Source of the DNA: Microbacterium terregens
Lineage (GTDB): Bacteria > Actinomycetota > Actinomycetes > Actinomycetales > Microbacteriaceae
Assembly (NCBI RefSeq): GCF_039534975.1
Contig: NZ_BAAAWH010000001.1
Coordinates: 248,001-312,000, forward strand
Direction: 5' to 3'
Length of the DNA stretch: 64,000 bases
Made by a program: the position numbers and the translations under genes. Each line of letters starts with the position of its first letter. Positions within the stretch are counted from its first letter, which is position 1. This document shows, piece after piece, positions 47,917 through 56,177 of the stretch. The notes beneath the pieces were generated by a model. The model was not told the DNA's origin. It saw only the letters and a list, made by a program, of their open reading frames with translations, and ran no database searches.

Positions 47917-48621
47917 ATGACAGAAGTCCTATCCCCTCATCACGATGCCACCGTGCTCGACAATGCCGCCTGGCACGCGCTGTCCGGTCCCCACGCGCGC
48001 TTCGCGGAGGGTGATGACCTGGTGCGCCGCTACCAGTCCGACGTCGCCCCCTTCGTGGCGGTGCGGAGTTGGGATGATGCGCGGGTATGGGATTCACTGA
48101 TCGACCTGGTCGGACACGGGGCGGAGATCGGTCTGTCCGGCGGTGTGCCCGATTTCCCCGATGGCTGGGAGGAATTGTGGCGCGGCGAAGGAGTGCAGCT
48201 CGTCGAGACCGACGCGCTCCACCCGGTACCGGACCCAGAAACTGTCCTCCTCGGGGTGGCCGACGTGCCGGAGATGCTCGCGCTGGTCGAACGCAACCAG
48301 CCTGGCCCCTTCCTGCCGCGCACGCATGAACTCGGGCGCTACATCGGATTCCGTCGCGAAGGGCGTCTCGTGGCGATGGCGGGCGAGCGCCTGCACCCGG
48401 CTGGCTGGACAGAGATCAGTGCGGTCTCCACCGACGATGCGTACCGGCGGCAGGGGCTGGCATCACGGCTCGTGCTGGATGCCGCGTTCCACATCCAGCA
48501 GCGGGGAGACCGTGCGCTCATGCACGCGGCGGCGACGAATGTCGGAGCGATCGCGGCATACGAGCGTCTCGGCTTCGCGCTTCGCTCGCGCACGACGTTT
48601 GCCGGGGTCCGCGTTCCCTGA
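47917..48621 (+). CDS. GNAT-family acetyltransferase (FR47-like)
   Basis: 234 residues. The C-terminal half is a GNAT fold with the acetyl-CoA loop AVSTDDAYRRQGLASRLVLDA and NVGAIAAYERLGFALRSR; the N-terminal half is a degenerate second GNAT-like region. Substrate unknown. The ATG follows GGAG by about 13 bases. Confidence 0.85.
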   Translation: MTEVLSPHHDATVLDNAAWHALSGPHARFAEGDDLVRRYQSDVAPFVAVRSWDDARVWDSLIDLVGHGAEIGLSGGVPDFPDGWEELWRGEGVQLVETDALHPVPDPETVLLGVADVPEMLALVERNQPGPFLPRTHELGRYIGFRREGRLVAMAGERLHPAGWTEISAVSTDDAYRRQGLASRLVLDAAFHIQQRGDRALMHAAATNVGAIAAYERLGFALRSRTTFAGVRVP

Positions 48622-48651
48622 CCGGGATGAGGACAACCGCGGCCGCGAGGA

Positions 48652-49122
48652 TCAGCCCTGTAAGCCGAGCCGCCAGCGCACGGTGGCTCGAGCCACGACC
48701 TCGCCGCTGCGGTCGATGCAGTCAGCAGTGACGTCGAAATCCGTGTCCCCTGTGACCGCGGGCGCGGTGACATGACACACCGCGCGGATGGAGCCACGCG
48801 CCTTCTTGAAGTACTGCACCGACATCGCGGAGACGATGCCTCGGGTGCCGTCGGGAAGGTCCGTCAGCAGCGCGAGACCACTGGCCTGCTCCGCGACGTT
48901 AACGAGCGCCACGGCGTGGACAGAGCCAAGGTGCTGCCGGTTGGCGCGCCGGTCCGGGATTTCGACCTCGGCGTGACCTGGCGCGAGTACGCGGATGTGC
49001 GGGCGCACCGACCGCGAATAGGGCACGCGCCAGCCGAAGATCAGGGAGAAGAGCCAGGTGCCGCCGGGCAGCGGGCTCAGCCGGCGCCACAGTCGCAGGA
49101 GGACCTTCCCGGGAGATCGCAT
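48652..49122 (-). CDS. DUF4442 / hotdog-fold thioesterase-like protein
   Basis: 156 residues. RRANRQHLGSVHAVALVNVAEQASGLALL is the hotdog central helix in its DUF4442 form, and VSAMSVQYFKKARGSIRAVCHV the dimer strand. Probably acts on an acyl thioester. The start MRSPGKVLLRLW is chosen because the upstream 18 codons are not conserved. Confidence 0.78.
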   Translation of the reverse strand: MRSPGKVLLRLWRRLSPLPGGTWLFSLIFGWRVPYSRSVRPHIRVLAPGHAEVEIPDRRANRQHLGSVHAVALVNVAEQASGLALLTDLPDGTRGIVSAMSVQYFKKARGSIRAVCHVTAPAVTGDTDFDVTADCIDRSGEVVARATVRWRLGLQG

Positions 49123-49218
49123 AGGAAGATGCTGGCCCTTCGCACCGACGCCGCCTAATCGCCGTCTCACGTTCACGCGGTTCCCGCAGCGACGAAGGGC
49201 TGTGCCGGTAGGGCTGCG

Positions 49219-49541
49219 TCAGTCCGCGGACGCCATGTCCGCCACCTCTCGCACGGTGTCGGCGACCTCCTCGGGAATCGCCGCCTCCATGAAGTGTGGG
49301 GAATCCACACTGCGGAGTTCGCCGGCGCGAAGCGGTCCACGAACGTCTGCAGGACACCGGGATATCGGGCGGCATACTCCGGAGTCGCCCAGCTGTACTC
49401 CACGCGCGGCTCCGCCGCGGCCGCCAGATAGATCATCGGGACGGCAGGCTGGAGACTGATGGCCGGATTGACGTGCAGCACCCCCCTTCCGGTGCCCCGG
49501 TCGGCTTTCGGGCGGTCGCCGCGCCGACCAGTCGCGGTCAT
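49219..49541 (-). pseudogene. Remnant of an alpha/beta hydrolase, internally deleted and frameshifted
   Basis: In one frame VPMIYLAAAAEPRVEYSWATP then EYAARYPGVLQTFVDRF, and in another frame, shifted near 49320-49330, ELRSVDSPHFMEAAIPEEV ending at a TGA at 49219. Together these are the C-terminal part of an alpha/beta hydrolase with the catalytic His in SPHFME. The nucleophile-bearing core is missing. Its ATG overlaps the SRPBCC gene stop as ATGA, so it was once the third gene of that operon. Confidence 0.75.
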
Positions 49542-50023
49542 TGCTCCGGCTCCTTTGAATCGATCGTGGATACTGCCGAAGTGGACTGCTCGATGACCCG
49601 CGCCTGCTCTGACGTCAGTCGATCTCCGCGGCGAGCTGAGCCGAGTCGGAGGAGGGGCTCAAGCAGCCGTACCCAGCCGCGCGGTTGCATGGTGACTCGC
49701 GTGGTGACGTCGCAGGATGTCGACGACACCGGTGTGATCGTCGTCGAGAGCGCGAAGCCCAGCGGCGATCCGGGATGGTCGAACGCGATCCGCCGCGGAG
49801 GGTCGAACTCGGTGATCGAGTATGCCGTCTCGCTCGTTCGCCCGTGCTCGGACCGGACCATCACGGCCCGGCCGCCCACTCCCGCTGGGCCGTCGTCGAG
49901 ACGTCGTATTGCGACGACTTCAGCTTCCCACCGCGGATGATTCTCGAAGACATGCGTTCCGATGACATCGAAAGCAGCTTCTGCGCTGCGGTTGACGCGT
50001 CGGGTCTTGACGTAGGTGATCAT
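49538..50023 (-). CDS. SRPBCC (START-like) ligand-binding protein
   Basis: 161 residues. Starts ITYVKTRRVNRSAEAAFDVIGTHVFENHPRW and continues TAYSITEFDPPRRIAFDH and VTTRVTMQPRGWVRLLEPLL, the pattern of polyketide cyclase/SRPBCC proteins. A hydrophobic small-molecule ligand is likely. GGAGAAGCAGC precedes the ATG. 15 bases after the TetR gene, in one operon with it. Confidence 0.85.
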   Translation of the reverse strand: MITYVKTRRVNRSAEAAFDVIGTHVFENHPRWEAEVVAIRRLDDGPAGVGGRAVMVRSEHGRTSETAYSITEFDPPRRIAFDHPGSPLGFALSTTITPVSSTSCDVTTRVTMQPRGWVRLLEPLLRLGSARRGDRLTSEQARVIEQSTSAVSTIDSKEPEQ

Positions 50024-50038
50024 GCTGCTTCTCCTTCT

Positions 50039-50755
50039 TCAGGTAGCGGCGGCCTGTCCGTCGCGTTCGACGAGGTCACTGAAGGTGACCCCGACGGTGG
50101 CGGCCGCATCAGCGGCTCTCGTCGCGGCTCGAGTCGGCAGAGGCAGCAGGCATTCGGTGAGCACGTGAAAGCTCCATGCTTTGAATTCCACGAGCTGCCA
50201 GCCGCGGGCCCGGTATGCGTTGAACGTCGGAGCGCTCTGTACGACATCGATGATGTCGACGGCGCGAGGGATGGGAAGCGCTAGCGGCGCGCGCAGACCG
50301 GCGGCCGTGACGATACGCGTGAAAGCCTCCCGGCGCCGGTGGTCGATGTCGGCGAAGACGCCCGCGGCGGCCGGGTCGATCGCGGCCGCCTGCCGCATCG
50401 TCGGCTCCAACGGGGCGAGGCTCTGGAGGACATTCGTGCCGTGTTCGACGACCAGAGCGACCATGCGACGGGCATCGGGCTCGTCGAGAATCGCCAGGAA
50501 CCACGGCCGACGCTCGATCATCGCCGGTTCGTCTGCCGTGGCGCTGACGTGCGCGAGCACTTCCTGCAGGAGCTCCGCCTTGCTGTGGAAGGTGAAGTAC
50601 ATCGTGGGCTCCGCGACAGCCGCGCGCTTTGCTATGGCCGCCATGGTTGCGCCGTGGTAGCCCGACTGCACGAACGAGTCCAACGCGGCATCCAGCATCC
50701 GTCGTCTGTTGTCGGCGGTCTTCTCGGTCCGTGAACGCTTCATCGCGTGAGGCAT
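50039..50755 (-). CDS. TetR-family regulator
   Basis: 238 residues. TADNRRRMLDAALDSFVQSGYHGATMAAIAKRAAVAEPTMYFTFHSKAELL is the TetR helix-turn-helix; the rest is an all-helical ligand domain. First gene of the operon with the SRPBCC protein. Upstream lie TTGACT and the palindrome CTCTAGAG (50780-50787) within an AT-rich stretch, a probable autoregulatory site. Confidence 0.9.
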   Translation of the reverse strand: MPHAMKRSRTEKTADNRRRMLDAALDSFVQSGYHGATMAAIAKRAAVAEPTMYFTFHSKAELLQEVLAHVSATADEPAMIERRPWFLAILDEPDARRMVALVVEHGTNVLQSLAPLEPTMRQAAAIDPAAAGVFADIDHRRREAFTRIVTAAGLRAPLALPIPRAVDIIDVVQSAPTFNAYRARGWQLVEFKAWSFHVLTECLLPLPTRAATRAADAAATVGVTFSDLVERDGQAAAT

Positions 50756-50906
50756 GGGGCTATTTCACTATAGGAAGCCTCTAGAGTCAAGCATTAGTGA
50801 GAAGTTTTGGGCTCATTCGGGATGGTCTGCTTGCCCGGGATCCACAGGAGCGTGCCCGCAAACTGCTGCGCGGCCAGGCCAGCATCGGGCACGGCGAGCA
50901 ATCGTC

Positions 50907-50935
50907 TTGATTTTGCGGGTACCGTTCGGTACCGA
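50907..50935 (+). promoter_or_regulatory. Promoter and palindromic operator of the DUF4287 gene
   Basis: TTGATT (50907-50912), 17 bp, TACCGA (50930-50935). The perfect palindrome GGTACCG-TT-CGGTACC (50918-50933) fills the spacer and -10, a typical repressor position. Confidence 0.6.
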
Positions 50936-50961
50936 CACGAAGATCATCCGAGAGGACAACA

Positions 50962-51252
50962 ATGTCGTTCCAGGCGTACTTGGACACCATCGAGAAGAAG
51001 ACGGGCCTCACACCGCGGCAGTTCCTCGAGATTGCGCACGAACGCGGTTTGGACGCTCCCACCGTCCGTGCCGGGGAGATCCTCGCTTGGCTCCATGAGG
51101 ACTACGACCTGGGACGCGGTCATGGAATGGCCCTCGTGCACGTGATTCAGAAGGGGCCGGTCATCAGCACCAAGCACGTCGGCACTGACGGGGTCCACCG
51201 TGATGAGTCGGACGTCCTCTGGCTGGACGGGATCGCCAGCAAGCCGCAATAG
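50962..51252 (+). CDS. DUF4287-family protein
   Basis: 96 residues. MSFQAYLDTIEKKTGLTPRQ and LAWLHEDYDLGRGHGMALVHVIQKG are the family signature. Small, soluble, helical; function unknown. GAGAGGACAACA precedes the ATG. Confidence 0.88.
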   Translation: MSFQAYLDTIEKKTGLTPRQFLEIAHERGLDAPTVRAGEILAWLHEDYDLGRGHGMALVHVIQKGPVISTKHVGTDGVHRDESDVLWLDGIASKPQ

Positions 51253-51347
51253 CACGCCCGCGCGCGGCGGGTAGTGGTTCCTGCGCGGCATTCCGGCCCG
51301 CTGGGCCAGCTCCGATTCGGGGACGAGGGAGCCGGCAATCGGCCGGT

Positions 51348-51760
51348 CTGACGCCGGCGAAGCCTCCCGTGCGAGGCGATGACGTCGCGGCCCGCCTTGA
51401 TGCTCCGCCCGCCCAGCCCGCGTCACGCCCCAGCTTCGAACGCCGGGGGCCCGGGGCGACCGACGAGTCATCCGTGCGGGGCGATGACATCGCGGCCCGC
51501 CTTGGTGCTCGCGGCCCGTCCCACACCACGCGCCGCGAGACGCTTCACGTGCCGCGAGCGAGCACCGCCGGCCCAGCCCGCGTCACGCCGCAGCTACGAA
51601 CGCCGGGGGCCCGGGGCGACCGACGAAGCCTCCCGCGCGAGGCGATGACATCGCGGCCCGCCTTGATGCTCGCGGCCCGTCCCACACCACGCGCCGCGAG
51701 ACGCTTCACGTGCCGCGAGCGCGTACTGCCGGCCCAGCCCGCGTCACGCCGCAGCGAGGA
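51348..51760. repeat. 160/161-bp direct repeat, two full and two partial copies
   Basis: Full units at 51411-51570 and 51571-51731, about nine-tenths identical; a partial copy precedes them (about 51357-51402) and the first 29 bp of the unit recur at 51732, running into the 3' end of the amidotransferase gene. The 490-bp gap 51253-51743 holds this array and no gene I can support; its reading frames are Arg/Ala-rich by-products of composition. Confidence 0.85.
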
Positions 51761-52583
51761 ACGGCCGATGGTGGTAGCCACCGGCATCCAGGATGTGCAC
51801 GGTCGACTCGGGCACCTCGACGAACGACCCGGGCAGGTCGTTCAGCGGCTCCGACACCACGACGTGCGCGTTGTCGTCGAAGATCCGGAATCGCTCGATG
51901 TCCGGATACATCTCCCGCAGGGTGGGGATGTCGACCGAATGGAACAGCGAGCGCGACTTACCCTGCGACGAGTAGCGGAATGCCCACAGCGTCTGGCCGT
52001 CTGAGACGGCCATGGTCCCCTGCATGGGGTACGTCACGCCGTGTTCCCGGCCGACCGACTCGACCAGGCGGACGGCCCGCTCCATCGCCGGCACCGGGTC
52101 CTCGCGCAGCCCGAAGGTCAAAGCGAGGTGGAACAGCACCTCGGAGTCAGTCGTGCCGCGAACGTGCGGGTACAGCGACGGGTCGATCGCGAACGTCAGG
52201 TCGCGCTTGACCCTGTCGAACTCCGACAGGAATCCGTTGTGCATGAACAGCCAGTTCTCATAGCGGAACGGATGGCAGTTGCTCTGCTGAATAGGCGGCC
52301 CGCCGGCCGCGCGCACATGACCGAAGAACAGCGGGCTGCGCACCGCCCGGCTGATCTCGCGCAGGTTCTGGTCGTACCAGGCCGGCTCGATACTGCGGAA
52401 AACGGCGGGGATGCCGCCGGCCTCTGCATCGGCGGGATACCAGCCGAGCCCGAATCCATCGCCGTTGACGGTCTCGGCACCCAGTGGCGAGTTCAGCGAC
52501 TGGGCGACCAGCGAATGCTGCGCGTCCAGGATCAGCAGGGACGGCTGGAGGGGTTCGCCTCGATACGCGAGCCAGCGACACAT
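51744..52583 (-). CDS. Class II glutamine amidotransferase (YafJ/EgtC-like)
   Basis: 279 residues. Nucleophile Cys2 in MCRWLAYRG, with NGDGFGLGWY, FGHVRAAGGPPIQQSNCHPF and FMHNGFLSEFD, the Ntn-type glutaminase signature. No egtA/B/D genes are near, so ergothioneine synthesis (EgtC) is not implied by context. GAGAGGAACGAC precedes the ATG. The stop lies in the last partial copy of the 160-bp repeat. Confidence 0.9.
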   Translation of the reverse strand: MCRWLAYRGEPLQPSLLILDAQHSLVAQSLNSPLGAETVNGDGFGLGWYPADAEAGGIPAVFRSIEPAWYDQNLREISRAVRSPLFFGHVRAAGGPPIQQSNCHPFRYENWLFMHNGFLSEFDRVKRDLTFAIDPSLYPHVRGTTDSEVLFHLALTFGLREDPVPAMERAVRLVESVGREHGVTYPMQGTMAVSDGQTLWAFRYSSQGKSRSLFHSVDIPTLREMYPDIERFRIFDDNAHVVVSEPLNDLPGSFVEVPESTVHILDAGGYHHRPFLAAA

Positions 52584-52690
52584 GTCGTTCCTCTCCGGGT
52601 GCGGCGCGGGAGCACTCTGGCCACCAGGCTACGCGCGCGCCTTCCATCGGCGCCATGCGTGTCGCGGCGGCCCGGCCGCGCGGACCGCCG

Positions 52691-53650
52691 TCAGGCCAGT
52701 GGCTCGGCGAACGGCTCCTCGGGTTCTTGACGGAAACCCAGGGTCGGCTGCTGATCGGGTCGAGGGGCCGCAGCATCCCGGGCCGCCGCCGCTTCTCTGG
52801 CCGCCTTGCTCGCCGACCGCACGGCGCCGACGCTGGCCGTGATGACCAGCGCGATGCCGAAGATCTCGAGCCAGACCAGTTCCTGCCCGAGCAGCAGCCA
52901 GCCGGCGAGGGACGCGGTGGCCGGTGCGAGGCTCATCAGGATCGCGAATGCCGCGGCCGGCAGCCTGCGCAGCGCGACCAGCTCGAAGGCGTACGGGATG
53001 GTGGACGAGAGGATCGCGACGGCCGCACCGAGTGCGAGCAGGTCCGGGCGCAGGAGCGCAGCCCCCGCCGACGCGATGCCGAAGGGCAGTGCGATGAGCG
53101 CTCCGGCGGTCATCGCCAGCGCCAGCCCGTCGAGCTTCGGGAACTCGCGTCCGACGCGCACCGAGGCCAGGATGTAGAACGCCCAGCTCGCCGCCGCGCC
53201 GAGGGCGAACAGAACCCCGATCGGATCGAGGCGGTCCCACCCGCCGCCGCCGAGCGCGATGACTCCGAGCAGCGCGAGCAGAGCCCACAGCCAGGCCGAC
53301 AGCCGCCTGCTGGCGACGATGGACAGGACCAGCGGTCCCAGCACTTCGATCGTCACGGTGACGCCGAGGGGCAGACGTTCGAGCGCGAGGTAGAACAGGC
53401 CGTTCATGACGGCCAGCACCACGCCGAAACCCAGGACGGCGAGCCAACCCTCGCGCGTATGCCCGCCCAGCCGCGGTCGGGCGATCAGGAGGAGCAGCGC
53501 CGCCGAGAAGACCAGGCGGAGCATGACCATGCCCAGTGGTCCGACCTGCGGAAACAGCAGCACGGCGAGGGAGGCCCCCACTTCCTGGCAGGCCAGACCG
53601 ACGACCACCAGGACGATCGCGGGCGTCGTTCCGGCCCGGGACGTCACCAC
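52691..53650 (-). CDS. EamA/DMT-family exporter, RhtA-like
   Basis: 319 residues, ten membrane segments in two EamA halves, ending in an Ala/Arg-rich tail of about 40 residues. SSTIPYAFELVALRRLPAAAFAILMSLAPATASLAG resembles the second half of RhtA, a threonine/homoserine exporter. GTG start, seven bases after the stop of the lipoprotein gene. Confidence 0.9.
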   Translation of the reverse strand: MVTSRAGTTPAIVLVVVGLACQEVGASLAVLLFPQVGPLGMVMLRLVFSAALLLLIARPRLGGHTREGWLAVLGFGVVLAVMNGLFYLALERLPLGVTVTIEVLGPLVLSIVASRRLSAWLWALLALLGVIALGGGGWDRLDPIGVLFALGAAASWAFYILASVRVGREFPKLDGLALAMTAGALIALPFGIASAGAALLRPDLLALGAAVAILSSTIPYAFELVALRRLPAAAFAILMSLAPATASLAGWLLLGQELVWLEIFGIALVITASVGAVRSASKAAREAAAARDAAAPRPDQQPTLGFRQEPEEPFAEPLA

Positions 53651-53657
53651 GCTGGGC

Positions 53658-54941
53658 TCACGCAGGAGGTGCGGAGCAGATCGCGGATGCCGCGATCAGG
53701 TCGTGGTACTGCTGCGCAGTCCACGGCAACCCGGCGTCGGGGGCAGTGGCCCCTGCCGCGGCGGGAGCCTTCGAGGCGATCGCGGCGAGCTCCCACGCCA
53801 GGTACTGCGTGAACCCACCGCCGACGGCCGAGTTGTTCAGGACGACCGCGACCGTCAGACCCGAATTCGGGTCGGAGAACGCTGCCATGGCGTAGCCGGG
53901 GACCGAGCCGGACTGCCCGACGAGAGAACCCGCCTGCATGGCGCCGCCGCGGGTCGTGTACCAGGACGGGGCGTCGGCGTAGACGGCGAGGGGCTGCTCG
54001 AAGCGGTCCGCGCCCGGCGGCAGAAGCGCTCCGGAGGCAAGGCCCTGCACGTAGCGGCCGACGTCGGCGATGTTGGAGACCACACCCGAGTCGGTGAAGC
54101 CGCTGCTCGCCGAGAGCGAGGTGATCTCGAGCGGCTCGGCGCAGTTCATCACGCCCGCCGCGTCGCGCATCGAGTGATGACCGGTCAGCACGGCCTCCGC
54201 GGACGGGGGCGCGGCAGCACCGCCGGGCAAGCGCGTCTGCGTCAGATCCAGCGGATCGAAGACGTACTCGGCGAGCAGCTGTGCGGCGCTCCGACCGGTG
54301 GCTCGTTCGAGGGCGACGCCGAGGATCACGTACCCGGCGTCGGAGTCGCGGTATGCGGAGCCGGGTTCACCCCCGCGCGGCTGTCCGATGCCATAGCTGG
54401 CAAGCTCGCGGGGATTCCACACACGTGCCGGGTTCGACAGGAACATCCCGGCGAGCTGCGAGCTGTACGACCCGATGCCGGACGTGCTGTCGCAGAGCTG
54501 ATCGAGGGTGATGTCCGTGAGATCGGGAAAGCCGGAGACCCAGTCTGCCACCGGGTCATCCAGTCGCACGGCGCCCTCGTCGGCGACAGCGTAGAGCACG
54601 TCGCAGATCATCGGGCGTGTGAGCTGTGCCACGCGGAACTCCATGTCGGCGGTGACCGGCTCGGTGCCGGCCGGCGACTCGACTCCCAGCCCGGTGACGA
54701 GCTCACCGCTCCACGGCGCCCAGACGCCGACGATCGCACCGGACGCCCCGGCGGCGGTCATCGCGTGGGTCACGGCATCCTGCAGCTGCTGGACCGTCTC
54801 GTCCGGGAGTGCCGCGGCGACCTGCGAAGGCACGTCGATCTCGACATGCGCGTCGGGAGCGCACGCAGTGGCCACCAGCGAGAGCGCGACGGCGGACGCG
54901 AACGCGAGCGCCGCACGCCGTCTTGTCGGTCGAGCCCGCAT
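53658..54941 (-). CDS. Beta-lactamase-fold lipoprotein with all catalytic motifs lost
   Basis: 427 residues. Lipobox VATAC with Cys at 27. The fold is that of serine beta-lactamase/DD-peptidase-like hydrolases (family class C), with the usual LDDPVADWVSGFPDLTDITL after the active helix. But SxxK is QLTR (residues 106-109), YxN is D-S-D (199-201) and the H of HxG is Gln (Q343 in GQSGSVPGY). An active enzyme is therefore very unlikely; a binding or scaffold role on the cell surface is inferred. GGGGGGTGAGGA precedes the ATG. Upstream of the EamA gene in one operon. Confidence 0.88.
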   Translation of the reverse strand: MRARPTRRRAALAFASAVALSLVATACAPDAHVEIDVPSQVAAALPDETVQQLQDAVTHAMTAAGASGAIVGVWAPWSGELVTGLGVESPAGTEPVTADMEFRVAQLTRPMICDVLYAVADEGAVRLDDPVADWVSGFPDLTDITLDQLCDSTSGIGSYSSQLAGMFLSNPARVWNPRELASYGIGQPRGGEPGSAYRDSDAGYVILGVALERATGRSAAQLLAEYVFDPLDLTQTRLPGGAAAPPSAEAVLTGHHSMRDAAGVMNCAEPLEITSLSASSGFTDSGVVSNIADVGRYVQGLASGALLPPGADRFEQPLAVYADAPSWYTTRGGAMQAGSLVGQSGSVPGYAMAAFSDPNSGLTVAVVLNNSAVGGGFTQYLAWELAAIASKAPAAAGATAPDAGLPWTAQQYHDLIAASAICSAPPA

Positions 54942-55020
54942 TCCTCACCCCCCGGTCTCTGCAATGAATTCAAACACACCACGGCGATGTACCCGTCAAC
55001 GCCATCCGTAGGCTGGACGG

Positions 55021-55332
55021 ATGACCCATCGATTCGACGACGCTGCTCTGGCGGGTGTCCTCTCCCACATGAACGGCGATCACGACGACGACAATCTTCT
55101 CATCGCTCGGGCCTACTCCCCCGCCACGGACGTGGTCAGCGCGACGATGATCGGCTTCGACGGGGACGCCGGTCAGTGGCGGGCCCGTCTGGCCACCGGC
55201 GAGGAGACGATCGTCCGCGTTCCCTGGCCGGGCGGGCCGATCACCGAACGGCGCGACGTGCGGCGCGAGATCGTCGCACTGTACGACGAATCGTGCCGGA
55301 GGCTGGGAGTCGAGCCCCGACCGCACGCCTGA
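55021..55332 (+). CDS. DUF2470 protein, heme-iron related
   Basis: 103 residues. VLSHMNGDHDDDNLLIARAY and MIGFDGDAGQWRARL match DUF2470, a domain found at the end of heme-utilisation proteins of the HugZ type. TAGGCT (55009-55014) lies six bases before the ATG: leaderless. It sits directly before heme oxygenase, supporting a heme role. Confidence 0.88.
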   Translation: MTHRFDDAALAGVLSHMNGDHDDDNLLIARAYSPATDVVSATMIGFDGDAGQWRARLATGEETIVRVPWPGGPITERRDVRREIVALYDESCRRLGVEPRPHA

Positions 55333-55359
55333 GCGCCCCGCGCGCGCCGCAAGGACAGG

Positions 55360-55376
55360 AAGTTAGGCGAACCTTA
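55360..55376 (+). promoter_or_regulatory. DtxR/IdeR iron box upstream of heme oxygenase
   Basis: AAGTTAGGCGAACCTTA agrees with the DtxR/IdeR consensus core at 14 of 17 positions by eye. It overlaps the -35 region of the promoter whose -10 is TAGAAT (55385-55390). Confidence 0.8.
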
Positions 55377-55397
55377 CTTGCACCTAGAATGTGGAGC

Positions 55398-56054
55398 ATG
55401 AGCGATCTGATCCCGTTTTCCACCGCGCTGCGCGAGCGTTCGGGTGCCGCCCACTCCAGCAGCGAGGGGGCCGGATTCATGTCCGACCTCATGAAGGGCG
55501 ACGGCACCCGCGAGGACTACATCGCGCTCGTCGTCCAGCACTGGTACATGTACGACGCCCTGGAGCGCGCCGCCGAGCGCATGCGGCGCGATCCGGTGGC
55601 ATCCGTGTTCATCAGCGACAAACTGACGCGGCTGCCCGCGCTGGAGGCAGACCTCGAGTTCCTCATCGGCCCTGACTGGCGCGAGCAGATCTCACCGCTG
55701 CCCACGACACGTCGCTACGTCGAGCGCATCGACCTCGTGGGCAGGACGTGGGCGGGGGGATTCGTCGCGCACCACTACACGCGCTACCTGGGCGACCTGT
55801 CGGGCGGTCAGTTCATCGGCCGGCTGATGGCCCGCCGATTCGGCTTCGAGACGAACGGCATCGGCTTCTACGTCTTCGACGACATCGCCGACCCCAGCGC
55901 GTTCAAGGACGTCTACCGCCGACAGTTGGATGCCGCACCGTGGGATGCCGCCGAGCAGGCACGCGTCATCGATGAAGTGCTGCTCGCCTACCGGATGAAC
56001 ACCGAGGTCTTCGAAGACCTCGCGACCGCGAAGGCGCAGTCGCAGGTCGCCTGA
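55398..56054 (+). CDS. hmuO: Heme oxygenase (HmuO type)
   Basis: 218 residues. The proximal His is in LRERSGAAHSSSEGAGF (His19), and the distal helix has YTRYLGDLSGGQFIGRLMARRF, the heme oxygenase signature. It opens heme to biliverdin, CO and Fe2+ for iron use. The ATG lies seven bases after TAGAAT: leaderless. The iron box predicts expression in low iron. Confidence 0.95.
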   Translation: MSDLIPFSTALRERSGAAHSSSEGAGFMSDLMKGDGTREDYIALVVQHWYMYDALERAAERMRRDPVASVFISDKLTRLPALEADLEFLIGPDWREQISPLPTTRRYVERIDLVGRTWAGGFVAHHYTRYLGDLSGGQFIGRLMARRFGFETNGIGFYVFDDIADPSAFKDVYRRQLDAAPWDAAEQARVIDEVLLAYRMNTEVFEDLATAKAQSQVA

Positions 56055-56121
56055 GCGCCCCACCCCGCCCCACCGCGGGAAGAGGGCTCGGGATGCCGCG
56101 GCGAGGCACGCCGTCATCGGG

Positions 56122-56154
56122 TTCTCGATACGGCCGCGCGCGGCCTCCTCGACC
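56122..56154. repeat. REP-like palindrome TCTCGATAC...TCCTCGACC
   Basis: Core hairpin GGCCGC/GCGGCC flanked by TTCTCGATAC and TCCTCGACC. A second copy lies at 60895-60932. It fills the gap between heme oxygenase and the helicase. Confidence 0.7.
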
Positions 56155-56177
56155 TTGAACCGCGGACGCGCAACGCG

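Noticed and set aside
44611..51252. Integrated mobile element at tRNA-Gly
   Set aside because: No integrase, relaxase or transposase, and no second copy of the tRNA 3' end within the window; kept only as a question about synteny.
51369..52004. 211-codon Arg/Ala-rich protein across the 160-bp repeats
   Set aside because: The reading frame merely follows repeat and antisense sequence; no start signal or domain.
51744..52583. Ergothioneine cluster (egtC)
   Set aside because: The Ntn-type glutaminase fold fits, but egtA, egtB, egtD and egtE are not nearby.
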